Assembly: GCA_015233135.1 (NCBI GenBank)
Contig: JADFYH010000012.1
Location: forward strand, 1 to 64,000
Length of the DNA stretch: 64,000 nt
Reading direction: 5' to 3'
Source of the DNA: Deltaproteobacteria bacterium
GTDB taxonomy: Bacteria > UBA10199 > JADFYH01
In this document: piece by piece, positions 16,509-24,648 of the stretch
Numbering within the stretch: position 1 is the stretch's first letter
Layout of the letters: every line of letters begins with the position of its first letter
Notes under the pieces: generated by a model
What the model saw: the letters and a program-made list of their open reading frames with translations, nothing else
Told to the model about the DNA's origin: nothing
Databases searched by the model: none
Translations under genes and position numbers: made by a program

Positions 16509-17495
16509 ATGACTCAAAAATTCTCCAAACCCTTCGAAAAGCTGCTCCCCTCCCTCCTCCTCGATGCTGTGAGCGTTCAGGGTTTTGAGCCTACCGGAAT
16601 ATTCTACTCGCTCAACAGTTACGAAAATCGTGTGTATGAAATTCGTTTGGAAGAAGGAGAGCCAATAGTGGCCAAATTTTACAGGCCCGGGCGCTGGAGC
16701 CTGGAGGCCATTCGCGAGGAACATCTTTTTATGGATGCCTTGGACGAACTCGAAATTCCTGTGGTGGCGCCTTATTATTTGGATAAACCCCTTTCAAGCT
16801 GTAAAAGTCTGGCAGAAAGGGATGGATTTTATTATGCGCTTTATCCCAAATTCAGGGGCCGCGAAAATCCGGATCTTTCCCTGCAAGACCGTGAATGGCT
16901 GGGACGCAGTCTGGCCAGGCTTCACAGGGTAGGTGAAAGTTTTGAGACGAAGCATCGCCTCACTTTAACGCCTCAGACCTATGGTTACGATTCTCTGGAA
17001 TTTATTTTGAGCCAGACTTTTTTACCCGCAGATCTCGTCCACAACATCAAACATTTACTCACCCAGGCCATCCAACTCAGCGAAACTTTTTTTTCTTCAC
17101 ACACGAGAAATATTTTACTCCATGGCGATTGCCACCTGGGAAATATCCTGTGGAACAAGGAGGGCGCCTTCTTGCTGGATTTTGATGATCTGGTAAGGGC
17201 CCCCGCGGTGCAGGATTTGTGGATGCTCTTTCATGGCAGCGAAGAAGAAATTTTTGAACAACGAGAGGCCTTTTTTAAAGGCTATGAAATGTTCTGGGAC
17301 TTCGATACCCGCGAACTACGACTGAGCGAGGCCTTGCGCACTTTAAGAATGATTCGTTACGCGGCCTGGATAGGCCAACGTTATGAAGAAGAAATTTTTC
17401 AGCGGGCGTTTCCTTATTATACCGAGAGAAGATATTGGGAAGATTTTCTGTTGAGTTTGAAGGAACAGATTTCGGCGATGCAGGAGACACGGTAA
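16509..17495 (+). CDS. srkA: stress response kinase A (YihE/RdoA family)
   Basis: A 328-residue aminoglycoside-phosphotransferase-fold serine/threonine kinase. Its catalytic loop is HGDCHLGN at 205-212 (D207, N212) and its metal-binding segment is LLDFDD (D224), matching E. coli SrkA positions closely. Residues 36-60 (SLNSYENRVYEIRLEEG ... IVAKFYRP) are the nucleotide-binding lobe with K56 as the likely ATP lysine. SrkA phosphorylates proteins during envelope and oxidative stress and counters toxin-induced death in E. coli; the role here is inferred from the family. Confidence 0.9.
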   Translation: MTQKFSKPFEKLLPSLLLDAVSVQGFEPTGIFYSLNSYENRVYEIRLEEGEPIVAKFYRPGRWSLEAIREEHLFMDALDELEIPVVAPYYLDKPLSSCKSLAERDGFYYALYPKFRGRENPDLSLQDREWLGRSLARLHRVGESFETKHRLTLTPQTYGYDSLEFILSQTFLPADLVHNIKHLLTQAIQLSETFFSSHTRNILLHGDCHLGNILWNKEGAFLLDFDDLVRAPAVQDLWMLFHGSEEEIFEQREAFFKGYEMFWDFDTRELRLSEALRTLRMIRYAAWIGQRYEEEIFQRAFPYYTERRYWEDFLLSLKEQISAMQETR

Positions 17496-17540
17496 CTCCC
17501 TCACCCTCTCCTACTCCAGGAGAGGGTGAGGGTGAGGGAG
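17496..17540. repeat. family 2 palindromic repeat
   Basis: CTCCCTCACCCTCTCCTACT pairs with a right arm ending in GAGAGGGTGAGGGTGAGGGAG. The near-perfect 20-bp stem starts at the base after the srkA stop codon and ends just before the convergent 17542-18537 gene, so it fills the whole gap and could terminate both genes. Confidence 0.85.
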
Positions 17541-17541
17541 A

Positions 17542-18537
17542 TCACTTCTTCCTCAACATAAAATTCAAAAGCCCCATCAATCCCGCCATTCCAAGCCCCA
17601 CCAAGAGGGAAACCACAAAGTCGTGTTCAATACCATAAGAAACCACAAAGCAAAGCACGGCCAGCAGAATATACCAAAAACGAATAGGCTTAATTTCTTC
17701 TTTGCCCCAAAGAGCCGCATGTTGTTCCGGAGGAGCCCTAAAACTCTGCATATATCTTAAATATTCGTTCTCATCCAACACCCCGCGACGTTTCAGATAG
17801 CTTAATAATTTTTGAGTATTCTCCGTATTAAATTCCTTGGAAAAAATTTGAAGGGCGACCAAAAAATGTTCGGGCTGTTGGGGATTGATTTCTCCCTTCA
17901 CCATTTCCAAAACCGCCAGGGCCGGATTTCGACTCTGTGCCTCGGGACTTTGATTTTTTTGAAGAAAGGCCCCCAAGGCCTCCGCAGAACCAAAGATATT
18001 TTTCACTGCCTCGGGCGATAGGTTTTCCAACTTTTGAAAAAACTGATTTCTCTCCAGGGGAAAGGTTTTCGATAAAAAATCCTGGAAACGCTGATACAAG
18101 GCGCCTCCCTGATCGACCCGCAACATGTTGAGCGCTTGCATGATGTCCATGCCCTGGGCAAAAACAGCTTCCCGAACCTGGCGAACCACTTCTCGAAACA
18201 TAGTCATTTCTCGTTGTAGCTCAGGAGCCTGCTCGCGGATGAATTCCAAACGGGTGGATAAATTTTCTGCGTCACTGCGCGAGGGATCGGGAGGCAAGAG
18301 ATGATCCAGCAAATCATTGGCCATCTGGTCTAAAATCTGCACACTCTCGGGAGAGTAATTGATGTGCCCACTACCTTCTGGAACAATGCTCATGTCTGGA
18401 TTTGCTGTTTGCGGGGCACTTGCAGAAATCTCTGCTTTTTTGAAAACATCCATTCTATTTTGAAAGCGATTCTGCATCACGGCATCGTTTGCAGAACTTG
18501 GATTGGAAGGAGGGAGTCGATTTTGGACATTGGTCAT
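17542..18537 (-). CDS. hypothetical protein with C-terminal membrane segments
   Basis: A 331-residue protein I do not recognise. Residues 1-60 are polar and likely unstructured (Asn, Ser, Pro rich). Residues 60-270 are predicted mostly helical and soluble. Two adjacent membrane segments lie at about 286-303 and 307-327, ending in a basic tail (MLRKK). It could be a tail-anchored cytosolic protein. There is no signal peptide. Its neighbours give no clue to function. Confidence 0.65.
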   Translation of the reverse strand: MTNVQNRLPPSNPSSANDAVMQNRFQNRMDVFKKAEISASAPQTANPDMSIVPEGSGHINYSPESVQILDQMANDLLDHLLPPDPSRSDAENLSTRLEFIREQAPELQREMTMFREVVRQVREAVFAQGMDIMQALNMLRVDQGGALYQRFQDFLSKTFPLERNQFFQKLENLSPEAVKNIFGSAEALGAFLQKNQSPEAQSRNPALAVLEMVKGEINPQQPEHFLVALQIFSKEFNTENTQKLLSYLKRRGVLDENEYLRYMQSFRAPPEQHAALWGKEEIKPIRFWYILLAVLCFVVSYGIEHDFVVSLLVGLGMAGLMGLLNFMLRKK

Positions 18538-18633
18538 GTTTGAGATATAACATCAGATTTTAAAAATCTTCCATCATAAACAGGGGGCGACACCTTGCGT
18601 TATAAGAATTGTTAAAATTTGCTTAATTAGTCA

Positions 18634-18661
18634 TTGACTTCACTCGGCATCTTCGTAAGAT
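18634..18661 (+). promoter_or_regulatory. candidate promoter of the HU gene
   Basis: TTGACT (18634-18639) and TAAGAT (18656-18661) stand 16 bases apart, 5-of-6 and 4-of-6 matches to the sigma-70 boxes. Initiation would be near 18668, right at the left edge of a perfect palindrome. Confidence 0.45.
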
Positions 18662-18670
18662 ACCATCAAT

Positions 18671-18696
18671 GTTTGCTGTTTATGCAAACAGCAAAC
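18671..18696. promoter_or_regulatory. perfect 11-bp inverted repeat upstream of HU
   Basis: GTTTGCTGTTT and AAACAGCAAAC flank a 4-base ATGC spacer. It lies 80 bases before the HU start and immediately after the proposed -10 box, so it is either an operator at the transcription start or a hairpin at the 5' end of the HU mRNA. The hexamer ATCAAT stands on both sides (18665 and 18701). Confidence 0.55.
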
Positions 18697-18775
18697 TTGC
18701 ATCAATACTGTACTTCCAAGTTTTATTAATTAACCTTATCCTGCGAATAGCGGGATTCATGACCAGGAGGGTCTC

Positions 18776-19048
18776 ATGACCAAAGCCGAACTCATCAATC
18801 AGGTCGCCAAAGAAACTGGCCTCTCAAAGGCAGCTTCCGAAAATGCGATCAACTCACTCACCACCGTCATCACCAAATGTCTTAAGAAAAAAGACAAGAT
18901 TACCTTAACGGGTTTTGGGACCTTCCAAGTGAGCAAGAGAAAAGCTCGCAAAGGCCGCAATCCTCAGACTGGCGCAGAAATCAACATTAAAGCCGCCAAT
19001 GTTCCCCGATTCAAGCCAGGTAAAACCCTAAAAGATTCTGTGAAATAG
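18776..19048 (+). CDS. hup: HU-family DNA-binding protein
   Basis: A 90-residue HU/IHF-family nucleoid protein: N-terminal helices (MTKAELINQVAKETGLSKAA), the dimer core GFGTFQVSKRKARKGRNPQTG (residues 43-63, where HU proteins begin the DNA-binding arm), and the arm tip and last helix (AANVPRFKPGKTLKD). It bends DNA as a dimer; the sequence is nearer HU than IHF. AGGAGG precedes the start by five to six bases. A terminator follows. Confidence 0.96.
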   Translation: MTKAELINQVAKETGLSKAASENAINSLTTVITKCLKKKDKITLTGFGTFQVSKRKARKGRNPQTGAEINIKAANVPRFKPGKTLKDSVK

Positions 19049-19075
19049 TTTTGTAAGTGAGGAGTGAGAAGTTAC

Positions 19076-19111
19076 AAAAAACCCTACTTCTTTCGAGGTG
19101 GGGTTTTTTTA
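19076..19111. terminator. bidirectional terminator between HU and the chemotaxis operon
   Basis: A stem of AAAACCCTACTTC and GAGGTGGGGTTTT (with one mismatch or wobble) around TTTC has a T run on the right, and an A run on the left that becomes a T run on the minus strand. It can stop both HU and the leftward chemotaxis operon, whose last gene ends at 19137. Confidence 0.8.
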
Positions 19112-19136
19112 TTTTTAAAATTTCTGTTCAATGTTT

Positions 19137-19625
19137 CTAATAGGCCAAAAGTGCAAACTTGCCCTTTCCATACGAGGCAATTTCAATTTCCACGGCAACA
19201 ACTTGAGCAGCCTTCTTTTGAAGCAACGTTGTAAATTCTTCAGGCAGGCTTTTGCTGTCAAACATATCCTTCAATTTCAAATGGGCGTAGAATTCCCTGT
19301 TGCACAAGGCCAAGGTGATATTCATAATTTCTTTTAAATTATCGAGGATGTTCGGTGTCACCTTGTTCTCTTTAATATCCTCTTTGACTACAGCTGCGGG
19401 AATCATCGACAGAGCCCCACCTGCAAAACAAGCGAATGGCAAATCAGTAACTACCAGCACCTTGATTTCCAAACTATTCGAATCAATAAAAGACCCTACC
19501 AGGGTAGGCGTGGTGAATGGATAAGAAAAAGCAGGAGCAGTTTCCACTTCTATTTTTTTTGCAAACAAGTCTTCAAAAAATAATTTTATTTCTTTGGGGG
19601 CAGGAATATAGATGATTTTTTCCAT
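19137..19625 (-). CDS. CheC/CheX-like chemotaxis phosphatase, divergent
   Basis: A 162-residue protein, the last gene of the chemotaxis operon. The segment NLKEIMNITLALCN (about residues 95-108) carries the E-x-x-N pattern that CheC, CheX and FliY use to remove phosphate from CheY, after a strand-rich region (VLVVTDLPFACFAGGALSM) like that of CheX. Overall similarity is weak, so it may be a CheX relative with a changed function. It lies 12 bases after the cheY at 19638. Confidence 0.6.
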   Translation of the reverse strand: MEKIIYIPAPKEIKLFFEDLFAKKIEVETAPAFSYPFTTPTLVGSFIDSNSLEIKVLVVTDLPFACFAGGALSMIPAAVVKEDIKENKVTPNILDNLKEIMNITLALCNREFYAHLKLKDMFDSKSLPEEFTTLLQKKAAQVVAVEIEIASYGKGKFALLAY

Positions 19626-19637
19626 AGGGCTGACTCT

Positions 19638-19997
19638 TTATCTTAGAGCCAACAAATTTTGTTTAAAGGCTTCGGGGGTAAACGGTTTTGCAATCAGAAA
19701 AAGTGCTCCGGTATCAAAAGCCAGTTTCTTCATCTCTGCTGTGCCTTCCGCGGTGACAAAACCAAATTTGATTTTAATCTCACGTTCATTCATTTTTTGT
19801 AGAAATTCAATTCCAGACATCTCGGGCATGTTCCAATCGGACAGAATCAAATCGGGTGTCCAGTTTTCCATCACAGCCAAGGCCTCTTTTCCATTTCCGG
19901 CCTCTTTCAGTTCGCTAATCTCTATCCCTGATTGTCGGATATTTCGGCTAACAATCATTCTCATGGCCTTGCTATCGTCGACAATCAAGATTTTCAT
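19638..19997 (-). CDS. cheY: CheY-like response regulator
   Basis: A 119-residue stand-alone receiver domain. The phosphorylated aspartate is D54 in LSDWNMPEMSG; the acidic pocket is D7-D8, the switch threonine is in FVTAEG and the lysine in IAKPF. It lacks a DNA-binding output, so it probably acts on a motor or motility apparatus, or as a phosphate sink. Second of two CheY genes in the operon, placed between two CheX-like phosphatases. Confidence 0.93.
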   Translation of the reverse strand: MKILIVDDSKAMRMIVSRNIRQSGIEISELKEAGNGKEALAVMENWTPDLILSDWNMPEMSGIEFLQKMNEREIKIKFGFVTAEGTAEMKKLAFDTGALFLIAKPFTPEAFKQNLLALR

Positions 19998-20009
19998 AAC
20001 ACCAGCTCC

Positions 20010-20453
20010 TTATCTGCGGCCCTGCAACACAGTCACTTCAAAGGTCTCTTTCTGGGTTTCAAACATCAGGTGACAGATCTGCTCCGTCCTTGGAATAACC
20101 ACATTCCCCTGAAGGACTGAAGGAAGTGAAAGCTGGCAATTTCCCTCTAGCATCGATTTAAAACTGCCACTCACCATATTCGTCAGCTCCCCCAAGACAT
20201 CTCGAACTTCATCTTCTGTAGCAGAACCCGGCGCTGAAGCAAACATTGCTTCAGTCGCTTTTTGGGCCAGACTCAGTGGCATTTTAAGAAAAAATTCTCC
20301 CTGCCAGGCTCCCGTGATCGAAATATTTCCACAGAGACAACTGGAGTCGTTTTGGCAGCCATTGGACGCCTCTGTCTTAACCACCACCTCCCAGCCTAGC
20401 ATGGTTTGGCAGATGTTTGTCACTATACTCCCTAATTCTTCTTCGTAAGCCAT
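20010..20453 (-). CDS. cheX: CheX-type CheY-P phosphatase
   Basis: A 147-residue CheX family protein. The phosphatase motif is DVLGELTNMVSG (about residues 84-95), with the catalytic E and N three apart, and the surrounding strand-helix pattern (GNISITGAWQGEFFLKMP; FKSMLEGNCQLSLPSVLQG) is typical of CheX. It should remove phosphate from CheY and end the signal. A cysteine-rich stretch (CQNDSSCLCG, about 33-42) is unusual and could bind metal or form disulfides. It lies 12 bases upstream of the adjacent cheY. Confidence 0.85.
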   Translation of the reverse strand: MAYEEELGSIVTNICQTMLGWEVVVKTEASNGCQNDSSCLCGNISITGAWQGEFFLKMPLSLAQKATEAMFASAPGSATEDEVRDVLGELTNMVSGSFKSMLEGNCQLSLPSVLQGNVVIPRTEQICHLMFETQKETFEVTVLQGRR

Positions 20454-20468
20454 GAGTCCCCCTCTCTC

Positions 20469-21299
20469 CTATTTCTTTCTTTTCAATTGATAACAAACTG
20501 CCTGATCAAAACGAATTCTTTCAAAATCTTCATCAATCCCAAAGGTGGTTTCCGCACCTCCAAGATACAAATAAGCATCCGGTTTGAGCATCGTTTTAAT
20601 TCCAGCCAAAACTTTTTTTTTGGTTTCCACATCAAAATAAATCAGCACATTTCGGATAAACACAAGATCCAATGGAGGCAACTGGGGAAGGGGTTGGCAA
20701 AGATTGATATTTCTGTATTCAACCATCTTCCGGAGGTCATCTTTCAGCTGCCAGTTCAGTGTTTTTTTTTGAAAATATTTAACCAACAGAGACGCGGGTA
20801 AACCCCGGTTGACTTCAAGCTGGGTATAAATTCCTTCTCGGGCCTTGTTCAAAACAGTTTCATTAATGTCGCTCGCTATTATTTTCAGTCTTCCATCATT
20901 TTTGAGTTGAGGAAAATTTTCTGCAATCAGCATCGCAATGGTGTAGGGCTCCTGGCCTGTAGAAGAGGCTGCACACCAAATATTTAAAGGCCCCGAAGGA
21001 CTTCTTCTCGACAACAGATCGGGCAAAATATTTTTTTTTAGTGAATCAAAGGGATAAATATCTCGAAAGAAAAAGGTCTCATTGGTGGTCATGGCCTCCA
21101 CTACTTTTTGGATCACCAAATACTCACCGACACCTTTCAATTTTTGAATCAGCGTAGATAAATTGGGAAGTTTGAATTCCCTGGCCACAGGATTAAGACG
21201 AGCCTCCACCAGATATTCCTTGCCCTCCTCCAAAACGATTGCGGAGCGATCCCTCACCACCTTTCTCACCAAATCAAATTCGTCTTTGCTTAAGGGCAT
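20469..21299 (-). CDS. cheR: chemotaxis protein methyltransferase CheR
   Basis: A 276-residue CheR that methylates glutamates on chemoreceptors with S-adenosylmethionine for adaptation. N-terminal helical domain at 1-75; the linker motif TTNETFFFRD follows; the SAM-binding motif NIWCAASSTGQEPYTIAM lies at about 104-121; the second signature LDLVFIRNVLIYFD is near 210. There is no C-terminal receptor-binding pentapeptide region or TPR extension. It starts 10 bases after cheB. Confidence 0.96.
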   Translation of the reverse strand: MPLSKDEFDLVRKVVRDRSAIVLEEGKEYLVEARLNPVAREFKLPNLSTLIQKLKGVGEYLVIQKVVEAMTTNETFFFRDIYPFDSLKKNILPDLLSRRSPSGPLNIWCAASSTGQEPYTIAMLIAENFPQLKNDGRLKIIASDINETVLNKAREGIYTQLEVNRGLPASLLVKYFQKKTLNWQLKDDLRKMVEYRNINLCQPLPQLPPLDLVFIRNVLIYFDVETKKKVLAGIKTMLKPDAYLYLGGAETTFGIDEDFERIRFDQAVCYQLKRKK

Positions 21300-21309
21300 A
21301 CGCTCTTTC

Positions 21310-22368
21310 TTAAATTTTTCCCATTTTAACAGCCTGGGTTCTTCTCACCATTTCGGGGACAATCTCGGACAAAGGAAGCACTGCCGATGCCAGACCTGCT
21401 TTTGCAACAACTCCTGGCATACCCCACACCACGCTTGTAGCCTCATCCTGAACAATCACACTTCCACCATTTTCCAGAATTTTTTCCGTCCCCCTCAAAC
21501 CATCCTGACCCATTCCTGTAAAAATAATTCCCAGGATATTCCCCCCAAAAATTTCTGCCGCAGAACGAAACATATAATCTACAGCGGGACGACAGGAGTT
21601 TTCCGGAGGATTTTGATTCAACTCAATGCTCACCTGAAAGCCATCCTTGCGAAGCCCCATATGAAAATCCCCAGGTGCAATATAGGCGGTATCACTGAGA
21701 AGCGTTAACTTGTTCTCACCTTCCGTAATGTTGTATTTTGACTTGCTGCTCAAACGTTCTGCCAGCAATTTGGTAAACACCGGAGGCATGTGTTGAGTCA
21801 CCAAAATGGGAGTGGTAAAGCTTGTCGGTATTTTTGAAAAAAATTCCGAGAGGGCATTGGGACCACCCGTAGAGGCCCCCACCACAACTAAATCAATTTT
21901 TTTATTGGGACTGGTCGCTTTCACCTGCAAAGAAGCCTGCGCCGCAGACTGCTGGGCCAAACGGGTAACAGGGCTGAGCGTCCTGATTTTTTCAAGCAAA
22001 ATACAGCGAATGGCCTTTGAAGATTCCTCGATGCTCGAATTGGATGGCTTTTGAGCGTAGTCACTGGCACCCAAAAAGAGGGCCTCAACCGTCTCCTTTG
22101 CTCCCGCTCCAGTCAGCGTCGAAAACATAATGACAGGCAACTGTTTGTAGGTTTTCCGAAGTTCTTTTAAAGTTTCTATCCCGTTCAACTCGGGCATCTC
22201 CACATCCAGCACAATGACATCGGGATTTACCTGGGGAATCATCTGCAAGGCGAGCCTGCCATTGGCTGCGCGTCCCACCAGCTCCATATCGGGCTCTGCC
22301 CCAAGAATATCCCCCACCATCTTCCTGATGACCACTGAATCATCAACGATAAGCACCCGGGTTTTCAT
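21310..22368 (-). CDS. cheB: chemotaxis response regulator protein-glutamate methylesterase CheB
   Basis: A 352-residue CheB: receiver domain (phospho-acceptor D55 in VLDVEMPELNG) joined to a methylesterase/deamidase domain from about residue 155. The catalytic triad regions are VVGASTGGPNAL (serine), LVTQHMPPVFT (histidine) and FTGMGQDGLRG (aspartate). It removes receptor methyl groups in response to CheA phosphorylation, balancing CheR. Six bases separate it from the preceding cheY. Confidence 0.97.
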   Translation of the reverse strand: MKTRVLIVDDSVVIRKMVGDILGAEPDMELVGRAANGRLALQMIPQVNPDVIVLDVEMPELNGIETLKELRKTYKQLPVIMFSTLTGAGAKETVEALFLGASDYAQKPSNSSIEESSKAIRCILLEKIRTLSPVTRLAQQSAAQASLQVKATSPNKKIDLVVVGASTGGPNALSEFFSKIPTSFTTPILVTQHMPPVFTKLLAERLSSKSKYNITEGENKLTLLSDTAYIAPGDFHMGLRKDGFQVSIELNQNPPENSCRPAVDYMFRSAAEIFGGNILGIIFTGMGQDGLRGTEKILENGGSVIVQDEATSVVWGMPGVVAKAGLASAVLPLSEIVPEMVRRTQAVKMGKI

Positions 22369-22374
22369 ACTTTC

Positions 22375-22752
22375 CTACTCCTTCATCGGCAGAAGACCCA
22401 ACTGAATCAGTTTGTCAAAGACGATCTCCTTGTTAAAAGGCTTCATGACATACTCATCGGCCCCTTCCGCCAGGGCCAATTTCATTCCACTCATTCCAGA
22501 CTCGGTAGTCACCATCATGATCTTTGTTTTTTTGAAAAAGGCAATGGAACGTAGCTCCTTCACAAAATCAAGCCCACTCATCACCGGCATGTTCCAATCC
22601 ACCAGAACGACGTCACAATTCTTCATCTCCCTGAGGCACTTCATGGCATCCCGGCCATTTGCAGCCTCAAAGGTTTCAAAACCGAAGGACTCCATCATTT
22701 TTTTCAAAATCGACCGAATCGCTTTAGAATCATCTATGATGAGTGTTTTCAT
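22375..22752 (-). CDS. cheY: CheY response regulator
   Basis: A 125-residue receiver-only protein with phospho-acceptor D52 in LVDWNMPVMSG, acidic pocket D7-D8, and TTESG/MKPFN at the switch and lysine positions. The start at 22752 is preferred because GAGG, which overlaps the receptor gene's stop, lies six bases upstream; an upstream in-frame ATG would overlap that gene by four bases. It is the nearer of two CheY genes to cheA and is likely the main output. Confidence 0.94.
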   Translation of the reverse strand: MKTLIIDDSKAIRSILKKMMESFGFETFEAANGRDAMKCLREMKNCDVVLVDWNMPVMSGLDFVKELRSIAFFKKTKIMMVTTESGMSGMKLALAEGADEYVMKPFNKEIVFDKLIQLGLLPMKE

Positions 22753-22760
22753 TATATACC

Positions 22761-24182
22761 TCAAAACTGGGAAACTTTATCTTTCAGATTGAGAGAAGTT
22801 TGTGAAAGCATTTCTGCTGAGCTTTGCATTTCAGTAACACCCTGGGTTGTATTTTGTGCGGCCTGGGCAACTCCAGTCACATTGCTGGCAATCTCGAAAG
22901 ATCCTTTTGCCGCCTCCATCACGTTGCGACTCATTTCATTGGCGGTCGCGCTCTGCTCTTCGATGGCAGAAGCAATGGTATTTTGGATATCATTAATTTT
23001 GCCAATAATTGTGGTAATCTGCTGGATAGAGCGAACGGCAGCACCCGTGTCCGATTGTATCACCCCAATCTTCTGCCCAATTTCCTCGGTGGCTTTTCCC
23101 GTCTGTTTGGCAAGCTCTTTCACCTCGTTGGCAACCACGGCAAAACCTTTTCCAGCCTCACCTGCCCGAGCCGCTTCAATCGTTGCATTCAGGGCCAGCA
23201 GGTTGGTTTGCTCGGCAATGGAGGCAATCACATTCAATACGCTTCCAATTTCGGCACTGCTTTTTCCAAGCTTGGAGATCGTTCGATTCGTTTCTTCTGC
23301 CGCTTTTACAGCATCTCCGGCCACCTGGGTTCCATCACCGGTATTTTTTGCAATTTCCTTAATGGTCAAATTCATTTGTTCCACACCTGTTGCCACCGTC
23401 TGAACATTCTTGCTCACCTGCTCGGCCGCAGCAGACACCACATTCGCCTGCACTGCTGTCTCTTCGGCATTTGCGCCCAATTGCTGACTAATGTTTTGAA
23501 GACCATTTGCCGAAGCGCTGATCTCTTCTTCCACTTTCACAAAGACGCCTCTGAAATTTTTCAAATTGCGATACACCAAATAAGCCGATGTGAGGGATCC
23601 CAACAAAACGATGGCAAGGGCAACGATGACAGAAATTCTCAGCATACGCTCTGCACTATTCAGACCCTCCACTGTCTCCCTGAATTCCTTGTCAGAGGCT
23701 TCAGAGATCGTATTGTGATCTCTCATGATATCCTCGCGAGCCCCATCAAACTCCCCCCTCAGCTTGACAATTTCTTCTTTGCTTTTTCTAAAACCTTTGA
23801 ACAGCTCATAACCTTTTTTGTAGTAATCCGGAAGTAGGGTCCTGATGTCTTGTACATAGCCCTGCAGACTTGCCTCTACCAGTGCACCCAATTCCTCGCT
23901 TTCCTTGCTTGCCTTGTCGATATTCTCCGAAACATTCGTGTCCATCTCCTCCTTGTCATTCGTCAGAGCGGCATCATTGACCTGTTCTGCAGCCTTGTCC
24001 AAATGACTTCGAAGCTCACTCAGCAAAGTTGAGAGGGCCAGCATCTTGTTTACACGCTCATTTTTTTCTTTCAGGTGAGCAAGTTGGACAAAATTGAAAA
24101 TAGAGGTAATGACCACCACCGCAGCAATCATCAAAACGCTTATAATCACTCTTTTTGAAAGTCTCATTTTTTTTGAAGACAT
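22761..24182 (-). CDS. methyl-accepting chemotaxis protein
   Basis: A 473-residue chemoreceptor. Membrane segments at about 11-30 and 182-203 bracket a periplasmic region of about 150 residues that is helical and rich in charged residues, consistent with a four-helix-bundle sensor. The cytoplasmic part has the signalling hairpin tip [20 protein letters not shown] near residue 330, flanked by coiled-coil helices. The ligand is unknown. GGGAG precedes the start. Its place inside the che operon suggests it is the cognate receptor for this CheA. Confidence 0.95.
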   Translation of the reverse strand: MSSKKMRLSKRVIISVLMIAAVVVITSIFNFVQLAHLKEKNERVNKMLALSTLLSELRSHLDKAAEQVNDAALTNDKEEMDTNVSENIDKASKESEELGALVEASLQGYVQDIRTLLPDYYKKGYELFKGFRKSKEEIVKLRGEFDGAREDIMRDHNTISEASDKEFRETVEGLNSAERMLRISVIVALAIVLLGSLTSAYLVYRNLKNFRGVFVKVEEEISASANGLQNISQQLGANAEETAVQANVVSAAAEQVSKNVQTVATGVEQMNLTIKEIAKNTGDGTQVAGDAVKAAEETNRTISKLGKSSAEIGSVLNVIASIAEQTNLLALNATIEAARAGEAGKGFAVVANEVKELAKQTGKATEEIGQKIGVIQSDTGAAVRSIQQITTIIGKINDIQNTIASAIEEQSATANEMSRNVMEAAKGSFEIASNVTGVAQAAQNTTQGVTEMQSSAEMLSQTSLNLKDKVSQF

Positions 24183-24219
24183 GTTTTACTCCCTTTTTAT
24201 TGCAATTTGACCCGTCGGA

Positions 24220-24648
24220 TTATTCTACCTGCACCACTTTATTGGTATCGAGGACCAGCAATAGTTTTTCCTTGAGCTTGTAAGTTCCAACAATCAGCTC
24301 ACGGATAGGCCCGTAAAGCGTTTCAGGACAATTCTCAAAGTTTTCCTCTTCCATTTCTATCACGTCCCCAATTTCATCCACCATCAGACTCACTGCACCC
24401 TCATCGGTTTTGATAACAACGTTCATGGCTTTCTTTTCTTTTTTCTTCGACTCCAGACCGAGACGCTTTGCAAGATCCAGAGCCGTGACAATCTGACCCC
24501 GAATATTAATCAGGCCCTGTACCACCCCGTTCGCCAGGGGAACCCTGCTCATCACCTGATAGCGAATAATTTCTTGAACCTTTGAGGCCTCCACTCCAAA
24601 ATAATGTTTGTCTAAATAAAAGGTACAAAAGAGTTTGTTTTTAAACAT
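24220..24648 (-). CDS. cheW: chemotaxis coupling protein CheW
   Basis: A 142-residue CheW-domain protein (FCTFYLDKHYFGVEASKVQE; GLINIRGQIVTALDLAKRLG) that links receptors to CheA. The start at 24648 (MFKNKLF) is chosen because AGGAGGGG lies just upstream, within the end of cheA, giving an eight-base overlap with the cheA stop; an earlier in-frame start has no such site. Confidence 0.92.
   Translation of the reverse strand: MFKNKLFCTFYLDKHYFGVEASKVQEIIRYQVMSRVPLANGVVQGLINIRGQIVTALDLAKRLGLESKKKEKKAMNVVIKTDEGAVSLMVDEIGDVIEMEEENFENCPETLYGPIRELIVGTYKLKEKLLLVLDTNKVVQVE

Noticed and set aside
18538-18775. tRNA or small structured RNA in the gap before HU
   Set aside because: No cloverleaf or T-loop consensus was seen; only the promoter and palindrome are supportable.
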